From: Streptomyces sp. CB02058
GTDB taxonomy: Bacteria > Actinomycetota > Actinomycetes > Streptomycetales > Streptomycetaceae
DNA length: 64,000 bases
Direction: 5' to 3'
NCBI RefSeq assembly: GCF_001905505.1
Contig: NZ_LIPG01000005.1
Location: 661,621 to 725,620, forward strand
Under the pieces are notes generated by a model. That model saw only the letters and a program-made list of their open reading frames with translations. It was not told the DNA's origin and did not search any database. Positions 54,035-63,013 of this stretch are shown here, piece after piece (position 1 is the first letter of the stretch; each line of letters begins with the position of its first letter). The translations under genes were made by a program, and so were the position numbers.

Positions 54035-54975
54035 GCGCCACCCCTCGACACACAGACGGCCGCCGCGTCACCGTCGGGCGCGCGGCATTCGTACCGTGTC
54101 CTCCCCAGCTACGGTCCCGGGCACTCCGGCCGCACACGCATTTGGCCGAGCCCCGTGGAATATGCCGCTCTGCCGAGAACATCGGTAAACCCAGCGTAGT
54201 TCGCCGCATCCCCACCGTTAAGGGGCAGACCTCCGTATGGCGGGAATGTTGTCCGTGCGGTCCGGGGGCACGGGCGCCGTGCTCCTGGTGTGTGGCCGTG
54301 CGCCCGGCCGTGCGCTCTGGTCCGGCCGGTACGCAAGCGCTTCGATGGGTCCTGCGTGGGTCGGCCCGCCGAACTGGACTCTGCGGGCTGGGGGAGACCG
54401 CCGCCCCAATCCCCGCGGGCGGCGAACCGGTCCGGGAGGTGACGAACACCTCCCGGACTGTGCGCCGTACGGGATGTGGCGCGGGGAGTGGACGTGCGGG
54501 CCGGCGCACCGGGGGGATGCGCCGGACCGCACGCCACCGCCCCGCCGCGGCCGGTGCGCGGGAGCTCCGCCGGTGTCCCCGGAGGTGGATCCCGGGGGCC
54601 GCCAGGAGCCGTGCGAGGGCCCCGCGGAGTGCCCCGGGCGGCGAAACGCGCGGTATCTCGGCGATCGGAGAATGGCCGAATAGCGCCGGTCGGACGGGGC
54701 GCCGGGAAGTGGTCCGACTATGGCCGGATTGTGTCTGTTGCGGGAACCGGCCGAGGCGGGGCCCTTCTTGGGGGCCGGCCACCCCAACCTCCGCGGGCCC
54801 CACCTTCGTTGCCGGGGGACCGGGCCGCCGCGGCCAGGCTTTTGCCAGGGGCGCATGCACATCCGGTGTGCGCCGCCCGTACCCCCTCCGGGGCGCCGTT
54901 GTCGTGGCAGCATGTCCCGCAACGGCGTTCCCGTGTCCTGGTACGCCGGTTCGTCCACAGCCTGTGGAGGCGGCG
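54035..54975. other. Divergent gap between the NsdA-like and asparagine-synthetase-like genes
   Basis: This 941-base gap holds no gene I can support. Long frames on both strands are Arg-, Gly- and Pro-rich with poor codon bias. It contains the probable promoter of the NsdA-like gene (54193-54221). Near the right end, TCCACAG-C-CTGTGGA (54954-54968) is a perfect 7-bp dyad that overlaps the ribosome site of the following gene. Confidence 0.5.
54193..54221 (-). promoter_or_regulatory. Probable promoter of the NsdA-like gene
   Basis: On the minus strand TTAACG (54221-54216) and TACGCT (54198-54193) are separated by exactly 17 bases. Transcription would start near 54186, giving a leader of about 150 bases. 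Confidence 0.55.
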
Positions 54976-57087
54976 GTGCGTTGGTTGGTGGGGTGGAGCA
55001 GTATCGCCGCGAGCTTCGGCACCGTGGGCGCGGTCGGCCACCACGGGGACGGGCGCACCGTCCATCCCGTGGGATCCCAGCTCCTGTGGGGCGACCCCGA
55101 TCCGCTCTGGGCGGTCGGTGACTGGCGCCCCGACGAGATCCGGGTGATCACGGTCGCGACCCCCGAGGGCGCGCCCACGACCCGTCTCGCCGTCCTCGGC
55201 TGCTGCGGGGCCACCGACGAGCAGCTGCGGGTCGGGCTGCTCGCCGCCCGCGGCGGGGCGCTGCGCCATCTGACGGCCTGGTCGGGCAGTTACACCGCCG
55301 TGGTGCAGATCGGCCGCCGCATCACCGTCGCCGGGGACCTCGCCGGAGCACGCCCCGTCTTCCACACGCCCTGGGCCAACGGCACGGCCTACGCCACCGC
55401 CGCCCTGCCGCTCGCCGACCTCATCGAGGCCCAGCTGGACATCGGCCACCTGGCCGCGCTGCTGGCCTGCCCGGAGACCCCGGAGGCACTGGGCGACGGC
55501 ACTCCGTACGCGGGCGTGAAGCGGATCCCGCCGGGCCACGCGCTGATCCTGCGGGAGGGCTCGCGCGAGATCACCGGCTACGAGGCGGTGGCCTCGCTGG
55601 CCGTGGCCGCGCCCCAGGCCGACCCGGTGAGCGCCGTCGAGGGCGTACGGGACGCGCTGGTCGAGGCCGTACGCACACGGCTCACCGCCCCGCGGCACGC
55701 CCCGGAGACCCTGCCGCCCGACCCGGGTCCGGTCCCCGGCATGGGGCCGGCGGAACGCCGGGCGGCCCGGGGGGCGCCCGTGCCCGGTATCGGCGCGGAC
55801 CTCTCCGGCGGGAGCGCGTCCGCCACCCTCGCCCTGCTGGCGGCGGGACTCCCCGGGCTGCCGGGCACCGTGCTGGGCCACGGCACGGGCGCGGGGGAGC
55901 GGCTGCTCGCCGTCACCTTCAACGACCTCTCCACCCAGGGGCGCGAGGACGAGCTGGAGCGCGCCCGGGTCATCGCGGCCAACCCGCGGCTGCACCACGT
56001 GGTCGTCGCCGCCGGCGAGGAGGCCCTGCCCTACGCGTCGTTGGAGAACGGTCCGCTCACCGACGAGCCGGCCCCCTCCCTGGTCGTCGCCGAACGCCAC
56101 CGCCGCAGACTGGCGGCGGGCAGCGCCGACCACTTCGTCGGCCACGGCGCCCGGCAGGTCCTGGACGCGCACCCCGCACGGCTGGCCGACCTCCTCATGG
56201 ACCGGCGCAGACGCCACCTGCTGCGTCCCGTCGCCGCGCTCGCCAGGGCCGAAGGGCCCTCCACGCACTCCCTGTTCGTCCCGCTGGCCGTCTACCGCGC
56301 CGCCCGCAGGCTGGCCCGTACGTCGTACCGCACCGGGCTCGAGACGGCGGCGTCCCTGCTGCCCGAGGCCAACCGCGACGCCCCCGACCTCGACACCCCC
56401 GCCGACGCCTCGCTCGCCTCCCTGGCCTGGTCCCGGCCGGGTCCGGCGGCGCGCTGGCTCACCGGGGAGGCCCTCGCGGAAGTATCGGTTCGTCTCCAGG
56501 AGGCGGCGATCCGCCCGGCGTCGGTCCAGCGGCCCGGAGAGGCCCGCGCCCGCGCGGCGCTGGCCCGGCACGCCGCGGACCAGCGGATCCTGGAGCAGGC
56601 GGCCGAGATCCGCAGCCAGCGGCTGCACGCCCCCTTCCTGGACAACCAGGTCGTGCGCGCCGCCCGCGCCCTCCCCGAATCGCTGCGGGTCCAGCCCGGA
56701 GCCCGGGCCGCCATCCTGCGCAGGGTGCTCGCGGGCGCGGGCATCCACGACCTCCCGCCCGGCTGGGGCACGCCGTCGCAGGCCACCGCGAACGCGGCGG
56801 GCCGGATCGGTCTGCGGACCGCGCTCCCGGAGCTGATCTCCCTCTTCGACGCCCCGCTGCTCGCCGACGCCGGCCTGATCGAGGCCCGCGTCGTCCGCAA
56901 GGCTCTGCGCGCGGCGTGCGAGGGCGAGCCCCTGCCCCTGGACGGTCTGGCCGAACTGGCGTCCACGGAGCTCTGGCTCCGCCGCCTGGTCACCCGCCGG
57001 GGCACCTGCTGGACGGGTACGGCTGCCCCGCGCCAGCGCGCGGTGGCGGGCGGAGTGGTCCCGGCCCGCCGGACGCTCCAGGCCTGA
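54976..57087 (+). CDS. Asparagine-synthetase-like protein lacking key catalytic residues
   Basis: This 703-residue protein has the layout of asparagine synthetase B: an N-terminal Ntn-hydrolase-like half (1-180), then a synthetase half with LSGGSASATLALLA near residue 278. The Cys that should directly follow the start is missing (protein begins VRWLVGWSS), so no glutaminase is expected. The ATP-binding PP-loop SGGxDS reads SGGSAS, with Asp replaced by Ala. The C-terminal part keeps the family helices (LHAPFLDNQVVRAARALPESLRV). It may be a pseudo-enzyme or a macrolactam/beta-lactam synthetase relative. GGAGG lies five bases before the GTG. It is followed after 62 bases by a SARP-type regulator. 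Confidence 0.82.
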   Translation: MRWLVGWSSIAASFGTVGAVGHHGDGRTVHPVGSQLLWGDPDPLWAVGDWRPDEIRVITVATPEGAPTTRLAVLGCCGATDEQLRVGLLAARGGALRHLTAWSGSYTAVVQIGRRITVAGDLAGARPVFHTPWANGTAYATAALPLADLIEAQLDIGHLAALLACPETPEALGDGTPYAGVKRIPPGHALILREGSREITGYEAVASLAVAAPQADPVSAVEGVRDALVEAVRTRLTAPRHAPETLPPDPGPVPGMGPAERRAARGAPVPGIGADLSGGSASATLALLAAGLPGLPGTVLGHGTGAGERLLAVTFNDLSTQGREDELERARVIAANPRLHHVVVAAGEEALPYASLENGPLTDEPAPSLVVAERHRRRLAAGSADHFVGHGARQVLDAHPARLADLLMDRRRRHLLRPVAALARAEGPSTHSLFVPLAVYRAARRLARTSYRTGLETAASLLPEANRDAPDLDTPADASLASLAWSRPGPAARWLTGEALAEVSVRLQEAAIRPASVQRPGEARARAALARHAADQRILEQAAEIRSQRLHAPFLDNQVVRAARALPESLRVQPGARAAILRRVLAGAGIHDLPPGWGTPSQATANAAGRIGLRTALPELISLFDAPLLADAGLIEARVVRKALRAACEGEPLPLDGLAELASTELWLRRLVTRRGTCWTGTAAPRQRAVAGGVVPARRTLQA

Positions 57088-57149
57088 GCGCCCACCGCAC
57101 TCCCGACGGGCGTGCGATGGGCGGGCTCCCGCCGGGACACAATGGCGCG

Positions 57150-60100
57150 GTGCGGTACCTGATCCTGGGCGTCACCGAGGCGCGAGACGAGCACGGCGGT
57201 GTGCTGCCCGTCGGCGGTACCCGGCTGCGCACCCTGCTCGCGGCACTCGCCCTGCGCGCGGGCCGCCCCGCACCCGTCGCCGCGCTCATCGACGACGTGT
57301 GGGCGGACGAACCGCCGCAGGACGCCCCCGCCGCACTCCAGGCACTCGTCGGCCGGCTGCGCCGTGCCCTCGGCCGGGAGGCGGTCACCGCCACCCCCGG
57401 TGGTTACGCGCTCGCCTCGGACTCCGACGCCGTCGACCTGTACGTCTTCGAACGCCTCGCCCGCCGGGGCGCCTCCGAGCTCGACGCGGGCCACCCCCAG
57501 GCCGCCGCGCGCACCCTGCGTGACGCGCTGGCCCTCTGGCGAGGTCCCGCACTCGCCGACCTCCCGGGCCACGAGCAGGGGCTCCGCGCCGAGGCACGCA
57601 GGCTCACCGCGCTCCAGCAGCGCGTCGAGGCCGATCTGCGGCGCGGGGCCACGACGGGACTCGTACCCGAGCTCAGGGAACTGACGGCGGCCCACCCGTA
57701 CAACGAGCCGCTCCACGCCCAACTGCTGCGCGGCCTGCGGGCCGAGGGCCGGCCGGCCGACGCACTCGTCGCGTACGAGGAGATCCGCCGGGCCCTCGCC
57801 GACGGCCTGGGCACCGACCCCGGACCGGAGCTCACGGCACTCCACCGGGAGCTCCTCGACGCGGGGGAGCCCTCCACACCGCCGCCGGGCGGGACGTACC
57901 CGGCCGAGGGCAACATCCGCCCCCGGCTCACCTCCTTCGTCGGCCGTGAAGCCGAGCTCCGCCTCATCCGCTCCGATCTGTCGAACGCCCGCCTCGTCAC
58001 CCTCACCGGCCCCGGCGGCTCGGGGAAGACCCGGCTGGCCGAGCAAGCCGCCGCCGGGCAGGGCGCCTGGCTCGCGGAACTCGCCCCGGTCGACGACCCC
58101 TCGGCCGTACCGGGTGCCGTGCTCTCCGCGCTCGGCCTGCGCGAGACGACTCTGCTGCAGGGCGGCACCGGGCACGTCCCGCGCGCCGACCCCACCGAGC
58201 GGCTGGTCGAACACCTCTCCCTCCGGTCGCGCGACCGCCCCTTCCTCCTCGTGCTCGACAACTGCGAACACGTCGTCGACGCGGCAGCGGCCCTCGCGGA
58301 GACCCTCCTCACGCACTGCCCGGGACTGCGCATCCTCGCCACCAGCCGCGAGCCCCTCGGGGTACCGGGCGAGGCCGTGCGCCCGCTGGGCCCGCTGCCG
58401 CCCGACCCGGCGCACCGTCTCTTCGCCGAACGCGCGCGGGCGGTGCGGCCGGACTTCGAGGCGGGAGCGGGAGCCGGGCCGGCCGTCGCCGGGACCCCGG
58501 ACGCCGTCGCCGAGATCTGCCGCAGGCTGGACGGCCTTCCGCTCGCCATCGAACTGGCCGCGGCCCGGCTCCGGCTGCTCACCCCTCGCCAGATCGCCGA
58601 CCGCCTCGACGACCGCTTCCGCCTGCTCACCAGCGGCAGCCGCACCGTGCTGCCCCGTCAGCAGACACTGCGGGCGGTCGTGGACTGGTCCTGGGACCTC
58701 CTGTCACCGGGCGAGCGGACCCTGCTGCGGCAGGCGTCCGTCTTCGCGGGAGGGTGGGACCTTGCCGCCGCCGAGGCCGTGGCCGGACCCGACGCCGCCG
58801 ACCTGCTCGGCGCACTCGTGGACAAGTCGCTCGTGGTCGCGACACCCGCGGACGGCGGCGAGATGCGCTACCGCTTCCTGGAGACCATCCACGAGTACGC
58901 CTCCGAGCGCGCCGCCGAGACACCGGGCCTCCGGACGGCCGCGCGCACGGCCCACCTCGCCCACTTCACCGCGCTGGCCGAGGAGGCCGACCCGCGGCTG
59001 CGCTCCGGCGGGCAGATGCCCTGGATCGGACGGGTGGAGGCCGACCTCGACAACATCCGTGCCGCCCTGCACCGCACGGTCCACGGCAGCCCCTGCGAAC
59101 GGGACGCGCTGCGCCTGGTGCTCGCCATGGGGTGGTTCTGGTGGCTGCGCAACTTCCGTATCGAGGGCCTCTCCTGGGCCGACCGCACGGCAGCACTGGG
59201 CGAGGACCCCGCGGACCCGGCCGACCCCCGTCACTGGCCCCGCATGCACCTGCACATGCTGCGGTTCTTCCTCGCCGTGGAGAACAGGCCGACCGAGAAC
59301 ATCTACGAGGACGAAGAGCTCCAGGCCATGATCACGCGGGTGGCACGGGCCTTCGGCGCGGGCGGCCCCGAATCCGCCCGCTTCCCCGGGCTGCTCTGGC
59401 CGATGACGTCGTACGTCCACCGTGATCTCACCCGCGACATGCACGCGCACTTCGACGCCGCTGTGGCCAACACCCGGGAGTACGGGGGCGACTGGGAGTA
59501 CGGCTTCACCCTGATGTCGCGCACCCAGATGGTGGTGGACACCCCGCACGGCCCGGAGGGCATGGACGGCGTCGACGCGGACCTCGCCGAACTGCGCGCG
59601 CTGAGCCGCCGGGTCGGCGACCGCTATCTGCGCGGCCAGGTGGCGAGCGCCGCCGCCGAGGCGGGGATGAAGCGCGGGAGGTACGAGGAGGCGCGGGCGG
59701 CCTATCAGGAGGCACTGGAGCTCGCCCAGGAGGTCGGCGCCCACGCGGAGACCCCGTTCCTGATCGGCCGCCTCGCCGAACTCGCCTACCAGACCGGTGA
59801 TCTGGAGGCCGCCTGGAGCGGTCTGGCCCAGGCCGAGGCTGAGGCCGAGCGGAGGCATGTGCTGGACGCGCGCGCCTACGTGGACTTCCTGCGGGCCTCG
59901 ATCGCGCTCACGTCCGGGGAGATCCTGAAGGCGCGCCGGTACGTCGACTCGGCTCGGGGCGCGCAGTCCTACGGCGGCAGGCCACCGCAGTTCGAGGCGG
60001 CCGTACTCGGTCTCTCGGCGCGCATCAGCGTGTTCGAACCCTCCGGGGGACCGGCCGAGGGGCTGCGCGGGGTGACCGATGCGCTGGTGCTGGCCGTGGA

Positions 60101-60395
60101 GGCGGGCTGCGCCGAGGCCTTCACCGCGCATCTGGCGGAGGCGGCCGGGACCATCCTGGTGGAGCTGGGCCGGTGCGCCACGGCGGCGCGGATTCTCGCG
60201 GCGGCCGAAGAATGGCGGGAGCACAGCCCACGGTCGGCGGTGGAGGAGGCCGAGGTGGCCCCGGTCGTGCAGCGGCTGCGCGAGGAACTGGGCTCCCGGC
60301 GTCACGAGGAGGAGAGCGCCCGGGGGCGCGGCCTGACCCCGAAGACGGTCATCGGCCTCCTGACCGGCGGTGACGCGGACCTCTCCGGCAGCTGA
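57150..60395 (+). CDS. SARP/AfsR-like regulator with NTPase and TPR regions
   Basis: This 1081-residue protein starts with an OmpR-like DNA-binding domain (1-90, GTRLRTLLAALALRAGRPAPVAALIDDVW) and a bacterial transcriptional activation domain, BTAD (95-240). An AfsR/NB-ARC-type NTPase follows: Walker A GPGGSGKT at 287-294, FLLVLDNCEHV near 367 as Walker B, and GLPLAIELAAARL near 455. The C-terminal 400 residues are helical TPR-like repeats. Such proteins activate secondary-metabolite genes on a nucleotide- and signal-dependent switch. The GTG at 57150 is 7 bases after CACAAT and has no ribosome site, hinting at a leaderless message. It lies 62 bases downstream of the asparagine-synthetase-like gene. 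Confidence 0.9.
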   Translation: MRYLILGVTEARDEHGGVLPVGGTRLRTLLAALALRAGRPAPVAALIDDVWADEPPQDAPAALQALVGRLRRALGREAVTATPGGYALASDSDAVDLYVFERLARRGASELDAGHPQAAARTLRDALALWRGPALADLPGHEQGLRAEARRLTALQQRVEADLRRGATTGLVPELRELTAAHPYNEPLHAQLLRGLRAEGRPADALVAYEEIRRALADGLGTDPGPELTALHRELLDAGEPSTPPPGGTYPAEGNIRPRLTSFVGREAELRLIRSDLSNARLVTLTGPGGSGKTRLAEQAAAGQGAWLAELAPVDDPSAVPGAVLSALGLRETTLLQGGTGHVPRADPTERLVEHLSLRSRDRPFLLVLDNCEHVVDAAAALAETLLTHCPGLRILATSREPLGVPGEAVRPLGPLPPDPAHRLFAERARAVRPDFEAGAGAGPAVAGTPDAVAEICRRLDGLPLAIELAAARLRLLTPRQIADRLDDRFRLLTSGSRTVLPRQQTLRAVVDWSWDLLSPGERTLLRQASVFAGGWDLAAAEAVAGPDAADLLGALVDKSLVVATPADGGEMRYRFLETIHEYASERAAETPGLRTAARTAHLAHFTALAEEADPRLRSGGQMPWIGRVEADLDNIRAALHRTVHGSPCERDALRLVLAMGWFWWLRNFRIEGLSWADRTAALGEDPADPADPRHWPRMHLHMLRFFLAVENRPTENIYEDEELQAMITRVARAFGAGGPESARFPGLLWPMTSYVHRDLTRDMHAHFDAAVANTREYGGDWEYGFTLMSRTQMVVDTPHGPEGMDGVDADLAELRALSRRVGDRYLRGQVASAAAEAGMKRGRYEEARAAYQEALELAQEVGAHAETPFLIGRLAELAYQTGDLEAAWSGLAQAEAEAERRHVLDARAYVDFLRASIALTSGEILKARRYVDSARGAQSYGGRPPQFEAAVLGLSARISVFEPSGGPAEGLRGVTDALVLAVEAGCAEAFTAHLAEAAGTILVELGRCATAARILAAAEEWREHSPRSAVEEAEVAPVVQRLREELGSRRHEEESARGRGLTPKTVIGLLTGGDADLSGS

Positions 60396-60521
60396 TCGGC
60401 CCGGGCGGGGGGCCTCGGTGGCGGCCGGTCGGCACCGTGGGGGCCTCGGCGGTGGCTGACCGGCACCGGTCGTGACGGGCGCCTCGGCCGCAGCCGATCC
60501 GCCCGTGCGGGGCAGAGGGCC

Positions 60522-62585
60522 TCAGCGGCAGCTGATCCGTGACTCCGCCCAGTCGGCCAGGGCGACCCCGCCGAGCTGCCCCGAGGGTTCCACGACGAGC
60601 CGGATCGTCTCCTGGCCCTCGATGCCGACGCTCAGCGGCACGGCAGGCTCGCCGCCCCGCACCACGGGTGACTGCCACAGCCGGGCCCCGCCGTCGTCGT
60701 ACACCGAGAAGCGCACGGCGCCGAGTCCCATGGTCATGTCGTCGACGCCGACCATTGCCTCGTAGCGGGTGCACGGCCGGTTCAGCTGGACGGTGACGGA
60801 CGAGCGGGAATGCGCGGTGACACCGTGGGCGTACGTCGTGGAGCCGATCGACAGCCCGTCGCGCTGCCAGAACAGACCGTTGCTCCGGCCGAGGAGGATC
60901 TCGGGCCCGGTGTGATCGCCTGCCACGGAGTAGGCCAGTTCGTTCACCTGGTAGACCTCCGGCGCGGGCGGCGGCGGTGGGGTCGGCGTCGGTGTGGGGG
61001 TGGGCGCGGGCGGTGCCGGCTCCGCGGTGCTGGGCTCGGGCGTGGGCTCGGGGGCGGGCGGCTCGGGCGTCGGGGTCGGGGTGGGCGTGGGAGTCGGCGT
61101 CGGCTCCGGGGCGGGCGGCGGTGCCGGTGCGGGCGAGGCGGGTGGGGGCGGTGTCGGCTCCGGAGGGGCGGAGGGCGAGGGGGTGAGCGGGGCCGCGGCC
61201 GGGGGCTTGGCCACCGGAGGCGTCTCCGGAGCGGGCCGGTCGTCACCGGCCATGGCCCACACCAGTCCGGCCGCGGCGGCCACGGCCAGCGTCGCGGCGA
61301 TCCCGGCCTTCACGGGGGCACCGAGGCCTTCCGAGGCGGCAGCGCCCCCCGCCGCCGTACCGCTTCCCGAGGACGCGCTTCCGGTGGCCGCCGCGGCGGC
61401 TCCCGCGCCGGCCGCACCTGCCGCACCGGCGGCGCCGCCCGCGACGAGACCGGCCGCCTTGACCGTGTAACCGGCCGCGAACCAGCCGATGACGGCGATC
61501 GGCAGCAGTGCCGGGATACCGGCGTTGACCCGCTCGAGCTCACCGGCGGCGATCCGGCACTTCGCGCACTCGTCCAGATGTTTGCGCAGCCCGCGTTCGG
61601 CCCGGGTTCGCAGGCCGCCGCGCGCGTGGGCGCCGAGCCGGTCGGCGTACTGCGCGCAGTCGCCGCCCGCCGTCAGCGACTGGCTCACATGCGCCTGCAG
61701 ATAGGCCTGCTTGAGCCCTTCGCGGGCCCGGACGGCAAGGACCGCCGTGGCATTGGCCGTCAGGCCGAAGAGCGGGGCCACCTCGCTCGGCGACTCCTCC
61801 TCCACGGTGGTGTGCCACAGCACGGCCTGCCAGCGCTCCGGCAGGCTGCGGAACGCCTGCATCGCCATCGACCGGTCCGCCTCGTGCATGGCCAGGACAT
61901 CGGCGCCGAGATCGAGGGTGTCCGCCTCAGACATCTCGGCGGAACGGGTCGCCTGGGCGGCGAACACCGCGAAGTCGTCGACCAGATGCTCGCGCTTCGC
62001 GCTCTTCGTCCACGCGGCGGCGACGTGCCGGACGGCGGTCATGAGGTAGGCCCGGACGGCCTCCTGCGGCCCCTTCCCGCCCCGGACCGCCTGCAAGGTC
62101 CGCGCGAACACCTCGGCCGTCAGGTCGTCGGCGGTGTCCGCGTCCCGGCAGCAGGTACGGGCATAGCGGCGCACGGCGCCGCTGTGGCGCCGGAACAGCA
62201 CCTCGTACGCCTGGTCGTCCCCCGCGCGCATGCCTTCGATCAACTGGGCGTCGGACGGCCCGAGATCGGCGGAGCCGGAGCGCCCCTCACGCTGGAGCGG
62301 GACGGCGTACGCGGGGTCGACCCCCGTCCCCGTCCCGGTCCCGCTGGCGGGCTCGGGCGGTGCCGCTTCGCCGGCGGCAGCGGGCCAGGGTCCGGGCAGC
62401 ACGGTGCCACCCTCGGCGTCGTCGTCCGGCTGTCCGGACGCAGGACGGCCGGGCTGCGGCACCCGTCCCGCCTCGAGGCTCGCCGTCCGCGCAGCGGGCG
62501 GACCGTCGGGCTCGCTGCCCGTGCCGTCCTTTCCCGCGGCCGTGATGCCGTCGGCCGGCTCTTCCTGCTGCGCGTCACCGCTCAT
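60522..62585 (-). CDS. ECF sigma factor fused to zinc-finger anti-sigma, membrane and NPCBM domains
   Basis: This 687-residue protein combines four parts. A Pro/Gly-rich head (1-110) precedes an ECF sigma factor: region 2 at 114-200 (AQLIEGMRAGDD, CCRDADTADDLTAEVFART) and region 4 at 240-295 (FRSLPERWQAVLWHT, ESPSEVAPLFGLTANATAVLAVR). A zf-HC2 anti-sigma motif HLDECAKC follows at 336-343. Hydrophobic segments lie at 357-380 and 425-446. A Pro/Thr-repeat linker (455-540) leads to a C-terminal NPCBM carbohydrate-binding domain (545-687, TYAHGVTAHSRSS, VGVDDMTMGLGAVRF). The arrangement resembles what has been grouped as ECF52. It may sense sugar outside and act on transcription inside. The ATG at 62585 follows a G-run. 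Confidence 0.9.
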   Translation of the reverse strand: MSGDAQQEEPADGITAAGKDGTGSEPDGPPAARTASLEAGRVPQPGRPASGQPDDDAEGGTVLPGPWPAAAGEAAPPEPASGTGTGTGVDPAYAVPLQREGRSGSADLGPSDAQLIEGMRAGDDQAYEVLFRRHSGAVRRYARTCCRDADTADDLTAEVFARTLQAVRGGKGPQEAVRAYLMTAVRHVAAAWTKSAKREHLVDDFAVFAAQATRSAEMSEADTLDLGADVLAMHEADRSMAMQAFRSLPERWQAVLWHTTVEEESPSEVAPLFGLTANATAVLAVRAREGLKQAYLQAHVSQSLTAGGDCAQYADRLGAHARGGLRTRAERGLRKHLDECAKCRIAAGELERVNAGIPALLPIAVIGWFAAGYTVKAAGLVAGGAAGAAGAAGAGAAAAATGSASSGSGTAAGGAAASEGLGAPVKAGIAATLAVAAAAGLVWAMAGDDRPAPETPPVAKPPAAAPLTPSPSAPPEPTPPPPASPAPAPPPAPEPTPTPTPTPTPTPEPPAPEPTPEPSTAEPAPPAPTPTPTPTPPPPPAPEVYQVNELAYSVAGDHTGPEILLGRSNGLFWQRDGLSIGSTTYAHGVTAHSRSSVTVQLNRPCTRYEAMVGVDDMTMGLGAVRFSVYDDGGARLWQSPVVRGGEPAVPLSVGIEGQETIRLVVEPSGQLGGVALADWAESRISCR

Positions 62586-63013
62586 CGCGGAAGCCCCCGT
62601 ATGCACCCTCGGACCCTGAATACCGGGGCCAGAGTGCCACAGCGGCCTATTGAGGCGAACCCGGGGCGGGGAGGCAACCACTCATCCGGGGTGTCTTCCC
62701 CTGCCGGAGGGTGCGAGATCACTCCAACGGGGAAGAAGCAACAGCCCTCGCTCGCACTCACGTCCGACCGAGGACCCCGCCTCCGGCCACCCCGCACGCC
62801 CGGACACGGCGCGCGCCCTGGCCGTACGAGGCTCCCGCGCCGCCCGGCTCATGACGACCGACTGGGCCAGGCCCGGCGTCGGACATGCGGCCCCGCCCAC
62901 CCGGAGCCGGGCCCAGGAGGGCCAGGAGGCCTCTGCCCCGTGCGAACCGGGGACACCCGGGCCCACGCGGGGCCGAGGGACTCGGGAGGCACGCCGACCG
63001 CCGCACCCGCGCC
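62586..63013. other. Gap between the sigma-fusion gene and the TetR gene
   Basis: These 428 bases hold no clear gene. The left part must contain the sigma-fusion promoter and the right part follows the TetR stop. GGGGAAGAAGCAACAG near 62730 is a less GC-rich spot. No promoter boxes or terminator could be assigned with confidence. Confidence 0.45.

Noticed and set aside
54035..54975. Possible lasso-peptide or other RiPP precursor upstream of the asparagine-synthetase-like gene
   Set aside because: No short frame with leader-core features and no protease or RRE gene nearby; the synthetase itself lacks key residues.
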